Source: Lacihabitans soyangensis (GTDB lineage Bacteria; Bacteroidota; Bacteroidia; Cytophagales; Spirosomataceae). Taken from it: DNA of 64,000 bases. Below the pieces are notes generated by a model. That model was not told the origin of the DNA and did no database searches. It saw only the letters and a list, made by a program, of their open reading frames with translations. Position numbers and translations under genes: made by a program. The stretch spans positions 1 through 64,000 of the forward strand of contig NZ_RJUF01000006.1 of the NCBI RefSeq assembly GCF_024343775.1, in the 5' to 3' direction. Below, in pieces: positions 44,255-53,362 of the stretch (position 1 is the stretch's first letter; the number at the start of each line of letters is the position of its first letter).

Positions 44255-47200
44255 TCAGTATTCTATTCCAAAATAAAAATTCCGTGATTTAGCCACTTTT
44301 TCATTGGCATCGTATTCTATAACCTTTCCGTGATAGTAACCCTGTAGATAGTGTTCTTCAAGCATAAGTTTGCCCGTTTCGGTGTAGCTATATGATGGAC
44401 CTTCGTGTTCGTCTTCTTTTTGGAAATATCGATTTCGGATTTTACCGTTTACATAAAATACTTTTTGCTCGCCATGGTACATGCCATTTACGAAGTTATA
44501 TTCAGCACTCAGATTTCCATTCATATAATAACGTTTCAAGTTACCCATACGTTGGTTGTTTTTGTAGCTGGCTTGATAGCTCATTTTGCCGTTAGGATAA
44601 TAAGCTTTGATGTCAAACGTACCGTTTTTGGTATTTACTACGGGTAACCAATTGGCGTTTTTATCTTGGTAAGAGTATCCTACAATGTGGCCTTGGACAT
44701 AGATTATTTTATAGGCAGGAGTTTTGCCATCCTCACCAAAATGTATAAGTTCACCATTTTTTTCATCTTTTTTTAATGGTGTTAGCGTTTCAAGGGCTCC
44801 GTTGTGATAATACCATCGTGACTCGCCATCTGCTTCACCTTCAATAGTTTTACCCTCATACTCTAGCTTACCGTTGTCAAAGTATCTCTTATCGTAGCCA
44901 TCCTGTAGGCCGTTTTTGTATTCAATTTCGTTTTTAAGTTTTCCATTGTGATGGTATGACATGTACTTGCCGTCCATCATGTCGTTGTTATATGCAACTT
45001 CAGCATATTTATTACCATCTTTTGACCAATAGTATGTTTCTTTCCCTTGTTTCACACCATTCACTAAAGTGTATTCTTTGTATGGCTTTTTGTTTAAACT
45101 CAATATGGTGACTTTGCCGTTTGCCTTTGGTAAATCTATTGTATTAAACACCTGCCCAAGGGTATCGTATTGAGTGGTTTTGGTTACTATGTTGTCTTTT
45201 GTGAAATATTCATAGAGCTTTACACCGGTTGGAGCGTAGTTTTCTGCATAACCTGTAGCTATGCCGTTTTGAAAGAACATGACGTCCTTAATTACGCCAT
45301 TGTTGTAATAATATTTCCATTGGCCTTCTGCTAGGTCATTTACGTACCAACCTTCGTAAGATTTTTGGCCATTGTCATGATAATATACAAAGTAACCATC
45401 TCGTTGGTTGTCTTTGAAAAAACCTTCCATTTTTAGCTGTCCGAGTTCTGTGAATTCTTTTGAAATGCCATGTAAAAGGCCATCTTTATATTGCCTTTCG
45501 GCGAACAGTGCCCCACTCATGTAATATTCCTTCATACTACCGTTATTGCCAAATTTGTTCATGCTTCCCTCTTGCCTCTTTTGGCCAGCTGGGTAGTAAG
45601 TCTCATAGACCAATTGGTCATTTTTGCGGGTGTTTTCTTTGATAATATTCCCTTTTTTGTCGAAAATTTTTGTGTATTTCAACAATTTCTTTTCGTAAAA
45701 TTCTTCGGCAAAAATCAACCCATCTTCATCAAAATATTTATGAAGACCTACAGGTTCTCCATCGGTAGAATTACCCTCACTGGCCAATTTACCGTTTGAA
45801 TGGAACGTGGTTTGCTTGCCTTCTTTTTTACTGTCTTTATAGAAAGACTGGGCAATTTTTTTACCATTGATATCGAAGTAGAGCCATTCGCCTTGCAATA
45901 AGTTATTTGACATTTTACCTGCCACTTTTGGCTTGCCGTTGAAGAAATAGCTTTTATAATCACCCTCCTCAAGGCCTTTGCTATAGGTACTTTCCGATGA
46001 AAGTTGGCCATTATAATAGTATTGACGACTTGGCCCATCTAATTCATTATTTTTATAGATAGCATCGGCTGCCAGCTGGCCATTTTGGTGGTAATCAAAA
46101 AATTTGCCTTCTTTTTGTCCTTTTTCAAAAACCTTAACATATTTCTTACCGCCACCTAAATAATAATAGATAAACTCCCCTTGTTCCAAATCATTTTTGT
46201 ATTGTCCTTCTACCTCTAGGTTGCCATTCGGGAAATAATCTTTGAACTTTACGGTAGAGTCTTTCGGGTTGAAAACACTAATTTGACTTAGATATCCTTC
46301 TTCAGTATAGTACTTCCACTCACCTGTTTTTTGACCGTTATCGTCATACAAGCCCTTGCTCATTAGGGATTTATTTGGGTGAAAAAATTCGGTATAACCC
46401 ATTAATGTTTTGGTACTTTCATCATATTTTGTTGTAATAGCCTGAAGGTTGTGGTTATTGTATGTACCAACGAAGTATTTGGCAGTTTTTCCGTTGAAAT
46501 CCAACACCTTTAATTTGTCATGTCCAGAAAAACTATTATCTACCAGTTCTTTAGCTTTCTTTATACCTGCATCGTTTTTTTCGTATCTTTTTTTTGCTTT
46601 TTCATTTACAGAGCTCAACCAATAGTGGGTAAAATCATTAAAAAGTCCATTTTCCCATATCCTTTTATAAAACAAAACATAGTTTTTCATCCAGAAGTCT
46701 TCACTTTCTTCTGCGTATTCTAGCTTTTCTAAAAGTGCTTGGCATTGTCTAACAACTTTGTAGTCAAGTTCAGATTTTAGCTTGAAGTTCTTATTGAAAG
46801 TAACCTGCGAGTTCAGCACCAAATCCGTTGTCTGGAAATCTTCGGCAGGTTGAATCAGCAAGGAATCGTTGTTAAAAGCAACATTGGTAGACAAATATTT
46901 TTCGAGTTCAATAATCACATTGTCGGCATTGTCGTCTTGTGGCTCAAGCGTTAAATAGGTCAGTATCGAAAGGGTACCCCTGGTAGGTTGGTTTTGTATT
47001 AAACACAGATGGCCAAGCATTTTATGGCTCAGTGCATTAAAGAAATTGATGTTTATTGATTTTTGAAAACATTCTACGGCTTCATTTATTTTCCATTGGT
47101 TCAAGTATGTCATGCCCATGCTGGTCAGTAGGCTATAATCGTACGGGTATTTTTCAAGACCTTTTTTATAAGTTTCTATGGCCAATTCTTTTAGGCCAGA

Positions 47201-47527
47201 GTCGTCATAGGAGGCAGCCAGAAATAAAAAAAATGAGGCTTCATATTTAGAATTGAGATTCAAACCAAGCTTACAAACTTCTTGGGTTTCTTTATGCTTT
47301 GCAGACATCAACAAAGTGAGGGACTTGTGATAAATTGATAGAGCATAATTGGTGTCACTTTTTGAAATTTTATCTAGCTCTAGGAGGGCCTGGTCTTTTT
47401 TGTCTTCGTTTCGAAGGCTTATGCTTTTTTTAATTAACTCTCCCGAATTTACTAATATTATTTGGGGATTTTGGGCATTGGCTGCTGTGCTTAAACATAC
47501 CAAAAGCAGTATAACGAGGATACGCAT
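44255..47527 (-). CDS. Giant exported TPR plus MORN-like repeat protein
   Basis: 1090 residues with signal peptide ending AANAQ. Residues about 30-220 are TPR-like helices (DQALLELDKISKS, LAIETYKKGLEKYPYDY, EAVECFQKSININ). From about 350 to the end there are roughly 28 units of about 23 residues with the pattern Y-x-x-N-G-x-L-x-x-E-x-x-Y-x-x-G-x-x-x-G, the YwqK-type MORN variant (YHHNGKLKNEIEYKNGLQDG, YYMNGNLSAEYNFVNGMYHG). No catalytic domain is seen; it looks like an elongated binding scaffold. It is first in an operon with two DUF3857/transglutaminase-like proteins. Confidence 0.88.
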   Translation of the reverse strand: MRILVILLLVCLSTAANAQNPQIILVNSGELIKKSISLRNEDKKDQALLELDKISKSDTNYALSIYHKSLTLLMSAKHKETQEVCKLGLNLNSKYEASFFLFLAASYDDSGLKELAIETYKKGLEKYPYDYSLLTSMGMTYLNQWKINEAVECFQKSININFFNALSHKMLGHLCLIQNQPTRGTLSILTYLTLEPQDDNADNVIIELEKYLSTNVAFNNDSLLIQPAEDFQTTDLVLNSQVTFNKNFKLKSELDYKVVRQCQALLEKLEYAEESEDFWMKNYVLFYKRIWENGLFNDFTHYWLSSVNEKAKKRYEKNDAGIKKAKELVDNSFSGHDKLKVLDFNGKTAKYFVGTYNNHNLQAITTKYDESTKTLMGYTEFFHPNKSLMSKGLYDDNGQKTGEWKYYTEEGYLSQISVFNPKDSTVKFKDYFPNGNLEVEGQYKNDLEQGEFIYYYLGGGKKYVKVFEKGQKEGKFFDYHQNGQLAADAIYKNNELDGPSRQYYYNGQLSSESTYSKGLEEGDYKSYFFNGKPKVAGKMSNNLLQGEWLYFDINGKKIAQSFYKDSKKEGKQTTFHSNGKLASEGNSTDGEPVGLHKYFDEDGLIFAEEFYEKKLLKYTKIFDKKGNIIKENTRKNDQLVYETYYPAGQKRQEGSMNKFGNNGSMKEYYMSGALFAERQYKDGLLHGISKEFTELGQLKMEGFFKDNQRDGYFVYYHDNGQKSYEGWYVNDLAEGQWKYYYNNGVIKDVMFFQNGIATGYAENYAPTGVKLYEYFTKDNIVTKTTQYDTLGQVFNTIDLPKANGKVTILSLNKKPYKEYTLVNGVKQGKETYYWSKDGNKYAEVAYNNDMMDGKYMSYHHNGKLKNEIEYKNGLQDGYDKRYFDNGKLEYEGKTIEGEADGESRWYYHNGALETLTPLKKDEKNGELIHFGEDGKTPAYKIIYVQGHIVGYSYQDKNANWLPVVNTKNGTFDIKAYYPNGKMSYQASYKNNQRMGNLKRYYMNGNLSAEYNFVNGMYHGEQKVFYVNGKIRNRYFQKEDEHEGPSYSYTETGKLMLEEHYLQGYYHGKVIEYDANEKVAKSRNFYFGIEY

Positions 47528-47625
47528 TGAAGTGGATGGTTTTTATGTGATTATTAGAAAATATTTATGGCAAAAATTAAACCAAAATATTGAAATACCA
47601 ATTTAAAAAATAATTTTAGTTGGTT

Positions 47626-47808
47626 ATGGCTTATTATAAAGTGGAGGTTAAAATAAAAGGCAGAGAAAATCAGGCTATTAAAATTGTAATAGATGAGTCA
47701 AGTTTATCAAATAAGGTAAGAGTTTTTTACAATGCACCAAATCGTCCCTTTACCAAGGTTTGTGCAAGGAGGGTAAATTTTATAAAGTCTGGCACCCGAA
47801 CCCTTTGA
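47626..47808 (+). CDS. Possible small protein, convergent with and overlapping crtB
   Basis: 60 residues from the ATG at 47626: MAYYKVEVKIKGRENQAIK followed by VIDESS and VRVFYN. The first 33 residues look like a real beta-strand-rich small protein, but the last 27 are antisense to the end of crtB (47727 onwards). Its 3' end may be the eroded tail of a once longer gene. No promoter match is exact (TAATTTTAG upstream). Tentative. Confidence 0.3.
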   Translation: MAYYKVEVKIKGRENQAIKIVIDESSLSNKVRVFYNAPNRPFTKVCARRVNFIKSGTRTL

Positions 47809-48563
47809 GTTTGGATTTTGGCTGCTGAGGTTTTTTTGATTCTTTTGAATAATTTTAGATAATACACATAGGCCAAGTATACACCTGAACGTGCTCCAAC
47901 GGGTAGGTTTAGTATTCCCCTCAGTGCGTTGTCGAAGTCTATCTGTATATCTTTTTCTATTTCCCTTTTGGCGTAAGCCGAGAAATTGCTCATGTCTATT
48001 TGTGGGAAATATACACGTCCACGCTCCTGATAGTCACTTTTGAGGTCTCTCAAGAAATTGACTTTCTGGAATGCAGCACCAAGGCTTCTGGCATCGGTTT
48101 TTAGTTTTTCGTAAAGGCTTTGATCTCCTTCCACGAACACTTTCAGGCACATGAGGCCTACTACTTCGGCCGAGCCGTAAATGTATTCTTTGTATTTGCT
48201 GTCGTCGTAAACTATTTGACCCAAGTCCATTTCCATGCTGTATAAAAAAGCATCAATGAGCTCAAGGTCTATTTTAAACTCATGAACTACTTTCTGAAAA
48301 GAATGTAGGATGGGATTGAGACTAATACCCGTTTCTATGGCCTCGTAGGTGTCGGCTTTAAATTTTTCGAGAAGGTATTTTTTGTCAAACTGATGAAAGG
48401 TGTCCACAATTTCATCTGCAAAACGAACGAATCCATATATACCATAAATAGGTTCGTGGAAACGCTTGGTAAGTGTTTTGATACCCAATGAAAAGGACGT
48501 GCTATAAAGCTCCGTTACGAGCTTACTACATCCGAAGGTTGATTTTTCATACAAATTAAACAT
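47727..48563 (-). CDS. crtB: Phytoene/squalene synthase family protein (carotenoid)
   Basis: 278 residues from the ATG at 48563; the in-frame TTG at 48569 is not needed. Both Asp-rich prenyl-diphosphate motifs are present: FADEIVDTF near residue 50 and NFLRDLKSDYQERGRVYFP near 170, plus YCxxV-type region GSAEVVGLMCLKVF. It condenses two geranylgeranyl diphosphates to phytoene at the membrane. It lies 14 bp after crtI and is last of the sigma-crtI-crtB operon. Confidence 0.93.
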   Translation of the reverse strand: MFNLYEKSTFGCSKLVTELYSTSFSLGIKTLTKRFHEPIYGIYGFVRFADEIVDTFHQFDKKYLLEKFKADTYEAIETGISLNPILHSFQKVVHEFKIDLELIDAFLYSMEMDLGQIVYDDSKYKEYIYGSAEVVGLMCLKVFVEGDQSLYEKLKTDARSLGAAFQKVNFLRDLKSDYQERGRVYFPQIDMSNFSAYAKREIEKDIQIDFDNALRGILNLPVGARSGVYLAYVYYLKLFKRIKKTSAAKIQTQRVRVPDFIKFTLLAQTLVKGRFGAL

Positions 48564-48577
48564 TCTCAATCAGGGTT

Positions 48578-50038
48578 TTAATGATTTTTAGCTATATAAT
48601 CACCTACCACCAATCCCGAGATCAACGCAGGAGGAACTCCTGGCCCTGGGACCGACAATTGGCCTGTATAGTACATATTTTTTAAGTTCTTGTTTTTTAG
48701 TGCGGGTTTCAGAAATGCCGTCTGCAACAATGTGTTAGCCAAACCGTAGGCATTTCCTTTAAAGGCATGATAATCAGCTTTAAAGTCACTTACAGCGTAA
48801 CTTTTTTTGTAAACTACATGATTTCTGATCTCATGACCTACGTATTTTTCAAGTCTTTCGATCATTATATCGAAGTACTTTTCGCGGGTTGACTCGTCAT
48901 CTTCCAAATCAGGAGCTATAGGAATAAGCAAAAACAAATTCTCATGGCCTTCCGGTGCTACAGATGGGTCGGTTTTTGACGGTGCCGACACGTAAAAAAG
49001 AGGTTTCGATGGCCATTTAGGGTTTTTGTAGATTTCATCGGCGTGAAGATTAAAGTCTTCATCAAAAAACAAATTATGATGTTCTAACCTATCCACTTTT
49101 CTGTCAACTCCTATATAGTACAGCAACGACGAAGGAGCCATCAATCGTTTATCCCAATATTTTTTACTGTAGTTACGGCTGCCGTTAAGAAGACCCTCGG
49201 TATGTTCGTAATCGGCACCACTTACCACAATATCGGCATAGTAAACAGCATCGAGAGTACGTATTTTTTTGACATTACCATTTTCCGATACTATCTCCTT
49301 AACCTCTTGATTATTAATGAATTTTACTCCCTTTTCTTCGGCTAATTTTAGCATGCCTTTCACTATTTCGTGCATTCCGCCCATGGGATACCACGTTCCC
49401 AAGGCCATTTCGGCGTAGTTCATGAGGCTGTAAAGAGCAGGGGTGTCGTTTGGAGTTGCTCCTAAGAACAAAACAGGAAACTCCATGATTTTCAGTAAAT
49501 CTTCGTTTTTGAAGAATTTTCTGAGGTGTTTTCCAAAAGAGGCAAAAAGATCAAGACTAATAGCTTTGGATAAAAGTCGAAAATCAAAAAATTCACTGAC
49601 AGAAAGCGACGGCTTCCAGACAAACTCACCCATTCCTGTAGTGTATTTGTATTTGGCCTCTTCAAAAAAGGCATCGAAACTAGGACCACAGCCAGGCTCG
49701 AGTTTTTCGAAAAGGGCTTTGAGCTCTGTTAGATTTGCGGGCAGATCAACTTCTTTTCCGTTTGTTAGTATGACTTTATACGATGGCTCGAGTCGGACAA
49801 GTTTATAATAGTCAGATGGTTTTTTGCCAAACTCGCCAAAATACCGTTCAAAAACATCTGGCATCCAGTACCAACTCGGACCCATGTCGAATTTAAAGCC
49901 AGCCTCACTAAATACTCTTGCTCGGCCACCGAAATCGGCGTTTTTTTCCAAAACGGTCACCTCAAAACCCAAACTTGCGAGTTTTGTTGCGGCAGAAATT
50001 CCTGCAAAACCTGAACCGATTACGATGACTTTTTTCAA
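48578..50038 (-). CDS. crtI: Phytoene desaturase (CrtI type)
   Basis: 486 residues. The FAD-binding motif VIVIGSGFAGISAATKL begins at residue 4, followed by EKNADFGGRARVF and DMGPSWYWMPDVF, with the C-terminal CrtI signature YYTGQLSVPGPGVPPALISGLVVGDYIA. The start codon is TTG (50038-50036): no in-frame ATG or GTG lies upstream before the previous gene, the next ATG is past the FAD motif, and a purine-rich GAGAGAAAGA precedes it. Converts phytoene to neurosporene or lycopene. Gaps of 14 bp on both sides show a tight operon. Confidence 0.95.
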   Translation of the reverse strand: MKKVIVIGSGFAGISAATKLASLGFEVTVLEKNADFGGRARVFSEAGFKFDMGPSWYWMPDVFERYFGEFGKKPSDYYKLVRLEPSYKVILTNGKEVDLPANLTELKALFEKLEPGCGPSFDAFFEEAKYKYTTGMGEFVWKPSLSVSEFFDFRLLSKAISLDLFASFGKHLRKFFKNEDLLKIMEFPVLFLGATPNDTPALYSLMNYAEMALGTWYPMGGMHEIVKGMLKLAEEKGVKFINNQEVKEIVSENGNVKKIRTLDAVYYADIVVSGADYEHTEGLLNGSRNYSKKYWDKRLMAPSSLLYYIGVDRKVDRLEHHNLFFDEDFNLHADEIYKNPKWPSKPLFYVSAPSKTDPSVAPEGHENLFLLIPIAPDLEDDESTREKYFDIMIERLEKYVGHEIRNHVVYKKSYAVSDFKADYHAFKGNAYGLANTLLQTAFLKPALKNKNLKNMYYTGQLSVPGPGVPPALISGLVVGDYIAKNH

Positions 50039-50052
50039 ATCTTTCTCTCTTT

Positions 50053-50571
50053 TTAAACAGTTTGCGTATTAGAATAAATTTTTAGGCGGTCTTTCAACTC
50101 TTTTCTTGCCAAATGTATTCTATTTTTCACAGTCCCAATCGGAATCGCCACTTTTTCAGCAATTTCGTGATATTTAAAACCATTAAAGTACATCATGAAC
50201 GGTTCTTTGTAGGTATCGTCCAATTTTTCAAGTGCTTTTGTGATGTCCTCATTAGCAAAGTTACCATAAGCATCATTCTGAACAATACTGTCTGACGAAT
50301 TTATATAATGTAAATTGTCGCTAGTATCAATAATGGTGTTCTTACGCATCATCCTTTGATAATTCGTGATGAAGGTGTTTTTCATAATCGTAAACAACCA
50401 AGCCTTCAAATTGGTACCATCAGCGTATTTGTCTTTATTTAAAAACGCTTTCACCAATGTATCTTGTACCAAATCATTGGCATCGTCGTAGTTTTTCGTT
50501 AACCTCATCGCAAAAGGCTTAAGCGTTTTGGTGTTGGTTTGTAAAGCATAATTAAATTCTATCGCAGTCAT
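50053..50571 (-). CDS. Sigma-70 family (ECF-type) RNA polymerase sigma factor
   Basis: 172 residues. Region 2 shows YDDANDLVQDTLVKAFLN and LKAWLFTIMKNTFITNYQR, region 4 shows ALEKLDDTYKEPFMMYFNGF then YHEIAEKVAIPIGTVKNRIHLARKELKD. It is the first gene of the carotenoid operon, so it probably controls pigment or photo-oxidative-stress genes and possibly itself. No anti-sigma gene is adjacent. Three TTGTTTAA-N16-TTAAACAA dyads lie upstream, the nearest half-site 15 bp before its ATG. Confidence 0.92.
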   Translation of the reverse strand: MTAIEFNYALQTNTKTLKPFAMRLTKNYDDANDLVQDTLVKAFLNKDKYADGTNLKAWLFTIMKNTFITNYQRMMRKNTIIDTSDNLHYINSSDSIVQNDAYGNFANEDITKALEKLDDTYKEPFMMYFNGFKYHEIAEKVAIPIGTVKNRIHLARKELKDRLKIYSNTQTV

Positions 50572-50585
50572 TTGATTGTTTTAAT

Positions 50586-50617
50586 TTGTTTAAGCAAATG
50601 TTAAAAAGATTAAACAA
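50586..50617. promoter_or_regulatory. Operator-like dyad 1 upstream of the carotenoid operon
   Basis: TTGTTTAA (50586-50593) and TTAAACAA (50610-50617), both perfect, with a 16-bp spacer. The spacer holds a non-canonical -7-like TAACATTTG on the minus strand (50603-50595). Confidence 0.65.
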
Positions 50618-50628
50618 AAGAAAAAATT

Positions 50629-50660
50629 ATGTTTAACTTATATTTAAAAATATTAAACAA
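50629..50660. promoter_or_regulatory. Operator-like dyad 2 upstream of the carotenoid operon
   Basis: ATGTTTAA (50629-50636, one mismatch to the consensus) and TTAAACAA (50653-50660), again with a 16-bp spacer. Confidence 0.6.
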
Positions 50661-50703
50661 AACTTACTATGTTTTAATTTATTCTTTAATAAGTACAATT
50701 ATC

Positions 50704-50735
50704 TTGTTTAATTTTTTTCTTTTATCGTTAAACAA
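50704..50735. promoter_or_regulatory. Operator-like dyad 3 between the carotenoid operon and priA
   Basis: TTGTTTAA (50704-50711) and TTAAACAA (50728-50735), both perfect, 16-bp spacer. It is 111 bp upstream of the priA start and could serve either direction. Confidence 0.6.
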
Positions 50736-50846
50736 ACCTACGTATTACTCATCTTTTTGGATGTCCGGTGATATTTGTTTTACGTTGCAATCCATATAAT
50801 TTCCAATATTTATAGTGTTTTAAAGGCTCAAATTTTAAATTTGTAT

Positions 50847-53348
50847 ATGATAAGTGAGAGTAATGAGTTTTCAGAGGTAGAACAGACATTTTTTGTGGAG
50901 GTGGTATTGCCTGTACCCATACCACAATATTTTACCTATCGTCTTTCTCGAGAAATGAGTCAATTGGCCAAAGTGGGCTCTCGTGTAGTGGTAGAATTCG
51001 GCAAGTCGAGAGTTTTGACGGCGGTCATTGTGAAAATTCATAACACACCACCACCAAAGTATCAGGCCAAATATGTGCAGGAATTGCTTGATATTGAGCC
51101 TGTTGTCACAGCCTCACAACTCTGGCTATTTGAGTGGGTAGCCGAGTACTACATGTGTCATGTGGGCGAGGTAATGAATATTGCGTTGCCGGCCGGACTT
51201 AAAATAAGTAGTCAGTCCAGAATTCAGTATAATCCTGATTTTGCACATCCCGAGTTACTGTCTGAACAAGAAACCCAACTGATGGAGGTGCTTCTGAAGG
51301 AGGAATCTCTAAGCTACGACGAGGTCGGGCGTTTTCTAGACCAAAAAGACATCAACAAAACCATAAAAGAGCTGGTGGCCAAGCATGCCATTATACTTTT
51401 TGAAGAGGTAAAAGATAAATATCGCCCGAAGATTGTCAAGAAAATACGCTTGAAGCGAGTTTTTGAAGGCACAGAGGAGATTTTGGCCTTGATAGAAAAG
51501 CTTGAAAAAACCACCAAACAGCAGGAGGTGTTGTTGGAATATCTAGGCCATGTGCCTATTAATGAGCTGCATTATAAAAACAAGGAGGGTTTGGCGAAAA
51601 GTACGCTCAAGGCTGGTGATATTTCGGAATCGTCTCTCAAAACTCTTTTGGACAAAGGTATTTTTGAGGAATTCGAGATTGTGGTTTCAAGGTTTGACGG
51701 TGAAGACCTTGGCTCTCAGGCTCAAATGCAACTTTCGGAGCCACAACAAAAAGCATCTGACCAGATAATGGACTCTTTCACCCAAAACGAAGTGGTGCTT
51801 TTTCATGGCATCACAGGTTCGGGCAAGACAGAAATTTACATAGACCTCATACAAAAAGTACTGGATTCAGGCTCACAGGTATTGTTTTTATTGCCAGAAA
51901 TTGCCCTTACTACTCAAATAGTGAACAGACTCCGGGTGGTTTTTGGAGATGCCATGGGCGTTTATCATTCTAAGTTTTCTGACAACGAACGCGTGGAGGT
52001 TTGGAAAGGTGTTTTGGACGGTAAGTTTCAGTTTGTGGTGGGTGTACGGTCGGCTATTTTTCTGCCCTTTACCAATTTGGGACTCATTATAGTAGATGAA
52101 GAACACGAGTCATCCTACAAACAGTTTGACCCCGCTCCCCGCTATCATGCTCGTGATGTGGCCATTATGTTGGCTCTGAAGGTCCGGTCTAAAGTACTAC
52201 TTGGTTCGGCTACGCCATCGATAGAGTCTTTTTATCAAGCCAAAAACAAAAAATATGGTCTGGTAAGCCTAAATGTAAGATACGGTGATGCTCAGCTGCC
52301 TGATATCAGGTTGGTAGATATGAAAAAGGAGCGGAAGGACAAAACCCTTGTGAAGGAATTCAGTTCGGAGCTGTTGGCGGAAATGGCTCAAAACTTGGCC
52401 AATAAACAGCAGACCATTATATTTTTGAACAGACGGGGTTATGCTCCGTATCTCAATTGCCAGGAGTGCAATTGGATAGGGCATTGCGACCAATGTGCGG
52501 TTTCGCTCACTTATCACCTGGCAGAGAAGACTTTGGTTTGTCATTATTGTGGACACAAGGAATCAGTGCCTAAAACATGCCCCGACTGCGGTTCTACCAA
52601 GGTCAAAGCCATGGGAGTTGGTACTGAAAAAATAGAGGAAGATCTGTATGAAATATTCCCAGAGGCCAAAATATTACGGATGGATTTGGACACCACAAGA
52701 TCAAAAAATGCCTATCAGAATATTATCGGGGAGTTTGAAAAAGGCGAGGTGGATGTTTTGGTGGGTACACAGATGGTATCCAAAGGACTTGATTTTGACC
52801 ATGTGAGCTTGGTTGGAATTTATAATGCCGACAAGATGATTCACTTTCCTGACTTTCGAGCGGCCGAGCGGGCTTTTCAGTTGATTACCCAAGTAAGTGG
52901 CCGGGCAGGTAGGAGGGACCAAAAAGGCAGGGTGTTGATACAGACAGGAAGCCCGCAAAACCGAATTTTGCAGTTTGTACTTCAGAACGATTACGTGGGT
53001 TTTTATGAATCCGAGGTTATTGATAGAGAGGGGTATAATTATCCGCCATTTTCGAGAATTATTGAGATTACGGTTAAGGACGTTGACCAGACTTTGGCCC
53101 ATCAAGCTGCTGCCAGGCTTGCTCAGGCTTTGGAGAATCAACTGGGTAAAACCCGTGTTATGGGTCCTGAAAAAGCTTTGGTAGAAAGAATCAGGAACAA
53201 ATATCTTTTTGAGGTTTGGCTTAAACTAGAGAAGGACAAGATGAATATTCAGGCCACAAAAGCGTTTCTACAAAAAGAAATAGTAAATTTGATTACTGAA
53301 AAAAAATTCAAATCTGTGCAGGTAGTGGTAAATGTGGATGCCGTTTAA
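50847..53348 (+). CDS. priA: Primosomal protein N', replication-restart helicase
   Basis: 833 residues from the ATG at 50847, directly before the conserved FFVEVVLPVPIPQYFTYRL. Upstream codons to 50775 are non-conserved. Helicase motifs: Walker A GITGSGKTEIY (Lys327), DEEH (417-420), GSATPSIESF, LNRRGYAP, GTQMVSKGLDFDHV, QVSGRAGR. The zinc module has eight Cys as CQEC, CDQC, CHYC and CPDC. It reloads the replisome at stalled forks. A TAAATTTG element at 50836-50843 sits just four bases before the ATG, so if that promoter is used the mRNA is leaderless or the start is later. Confidence 0.96.
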   Translation: MISESNEFSEVEQTFFVEVVLPVPIPQYFTYRLSREMSQLAKVGSRVVVEFGKSRVLTAVIVKIHNTPPPKYQAKYVQELLDIEPVVTASQLWLFEWVAEYYMCHVGEVMNIALPAGLKISSQSRIQYNPDFAHPELLSEQETQLMEVLLKEESLSYDEVGRFLDQKDINKTIKELVAKHAIILFEEVKDKYRPKIVKKIRLKRVFEGTEEILALIEKLEKTTKQQEVLLEYLGHVPINELHYKNKEGLAKSTLKAGDISESSLKTLLDKGIFEEFEIVVSRFDGEDLGSQAQMQLSEPQQKASDQIMDSFTQNEVVLFHGITGSGKTEIYIDLIQKVLDSGSQVLFLLPEIALTTQIVNRLRVVFGDAMGVYHSKFSDNERVEVWKGVLDGKFQFVVGVRSAIFLPFTNLGLIIVDEEHESSYKQFDPAPRYHARDVAIMLALKVRSKVLLGSATPSIESFYQAKNKKYGLVSLNVRYGDAQLPDIRLVDMKKERKDKTLVKEFSSELLAEMAQNLANKQQTIIFLNRRGYAPYLNCQECNWIGHCDQCAVSLTYHLAEKTLVCHYCGHKESVPKTCPDCGSTKVKAMGVGTEKIEEDLYEIFPEAKILRMDLDTTRSKNAYQNIIGEFEKGEVDVLVGTQMVSKGLDFDHVSLVGIYNADKMIHFPDFRAAERAFQLITQVSGRAGRRDQKGRVLIQTGSPQNRILQFVLQNDYVGFYESEVIDREGYNYPPFSRIIEITVKDVDQTLAHQAAARLAQALENQLGKTRVMGPEKALVERIRNKYLFEVWLKLEKDKMNIQATKAFLQKEIVNLITEKKFKSVQVVVNVDAV

Positions 53349-53362
53349 ATCGTTAGAAAATT

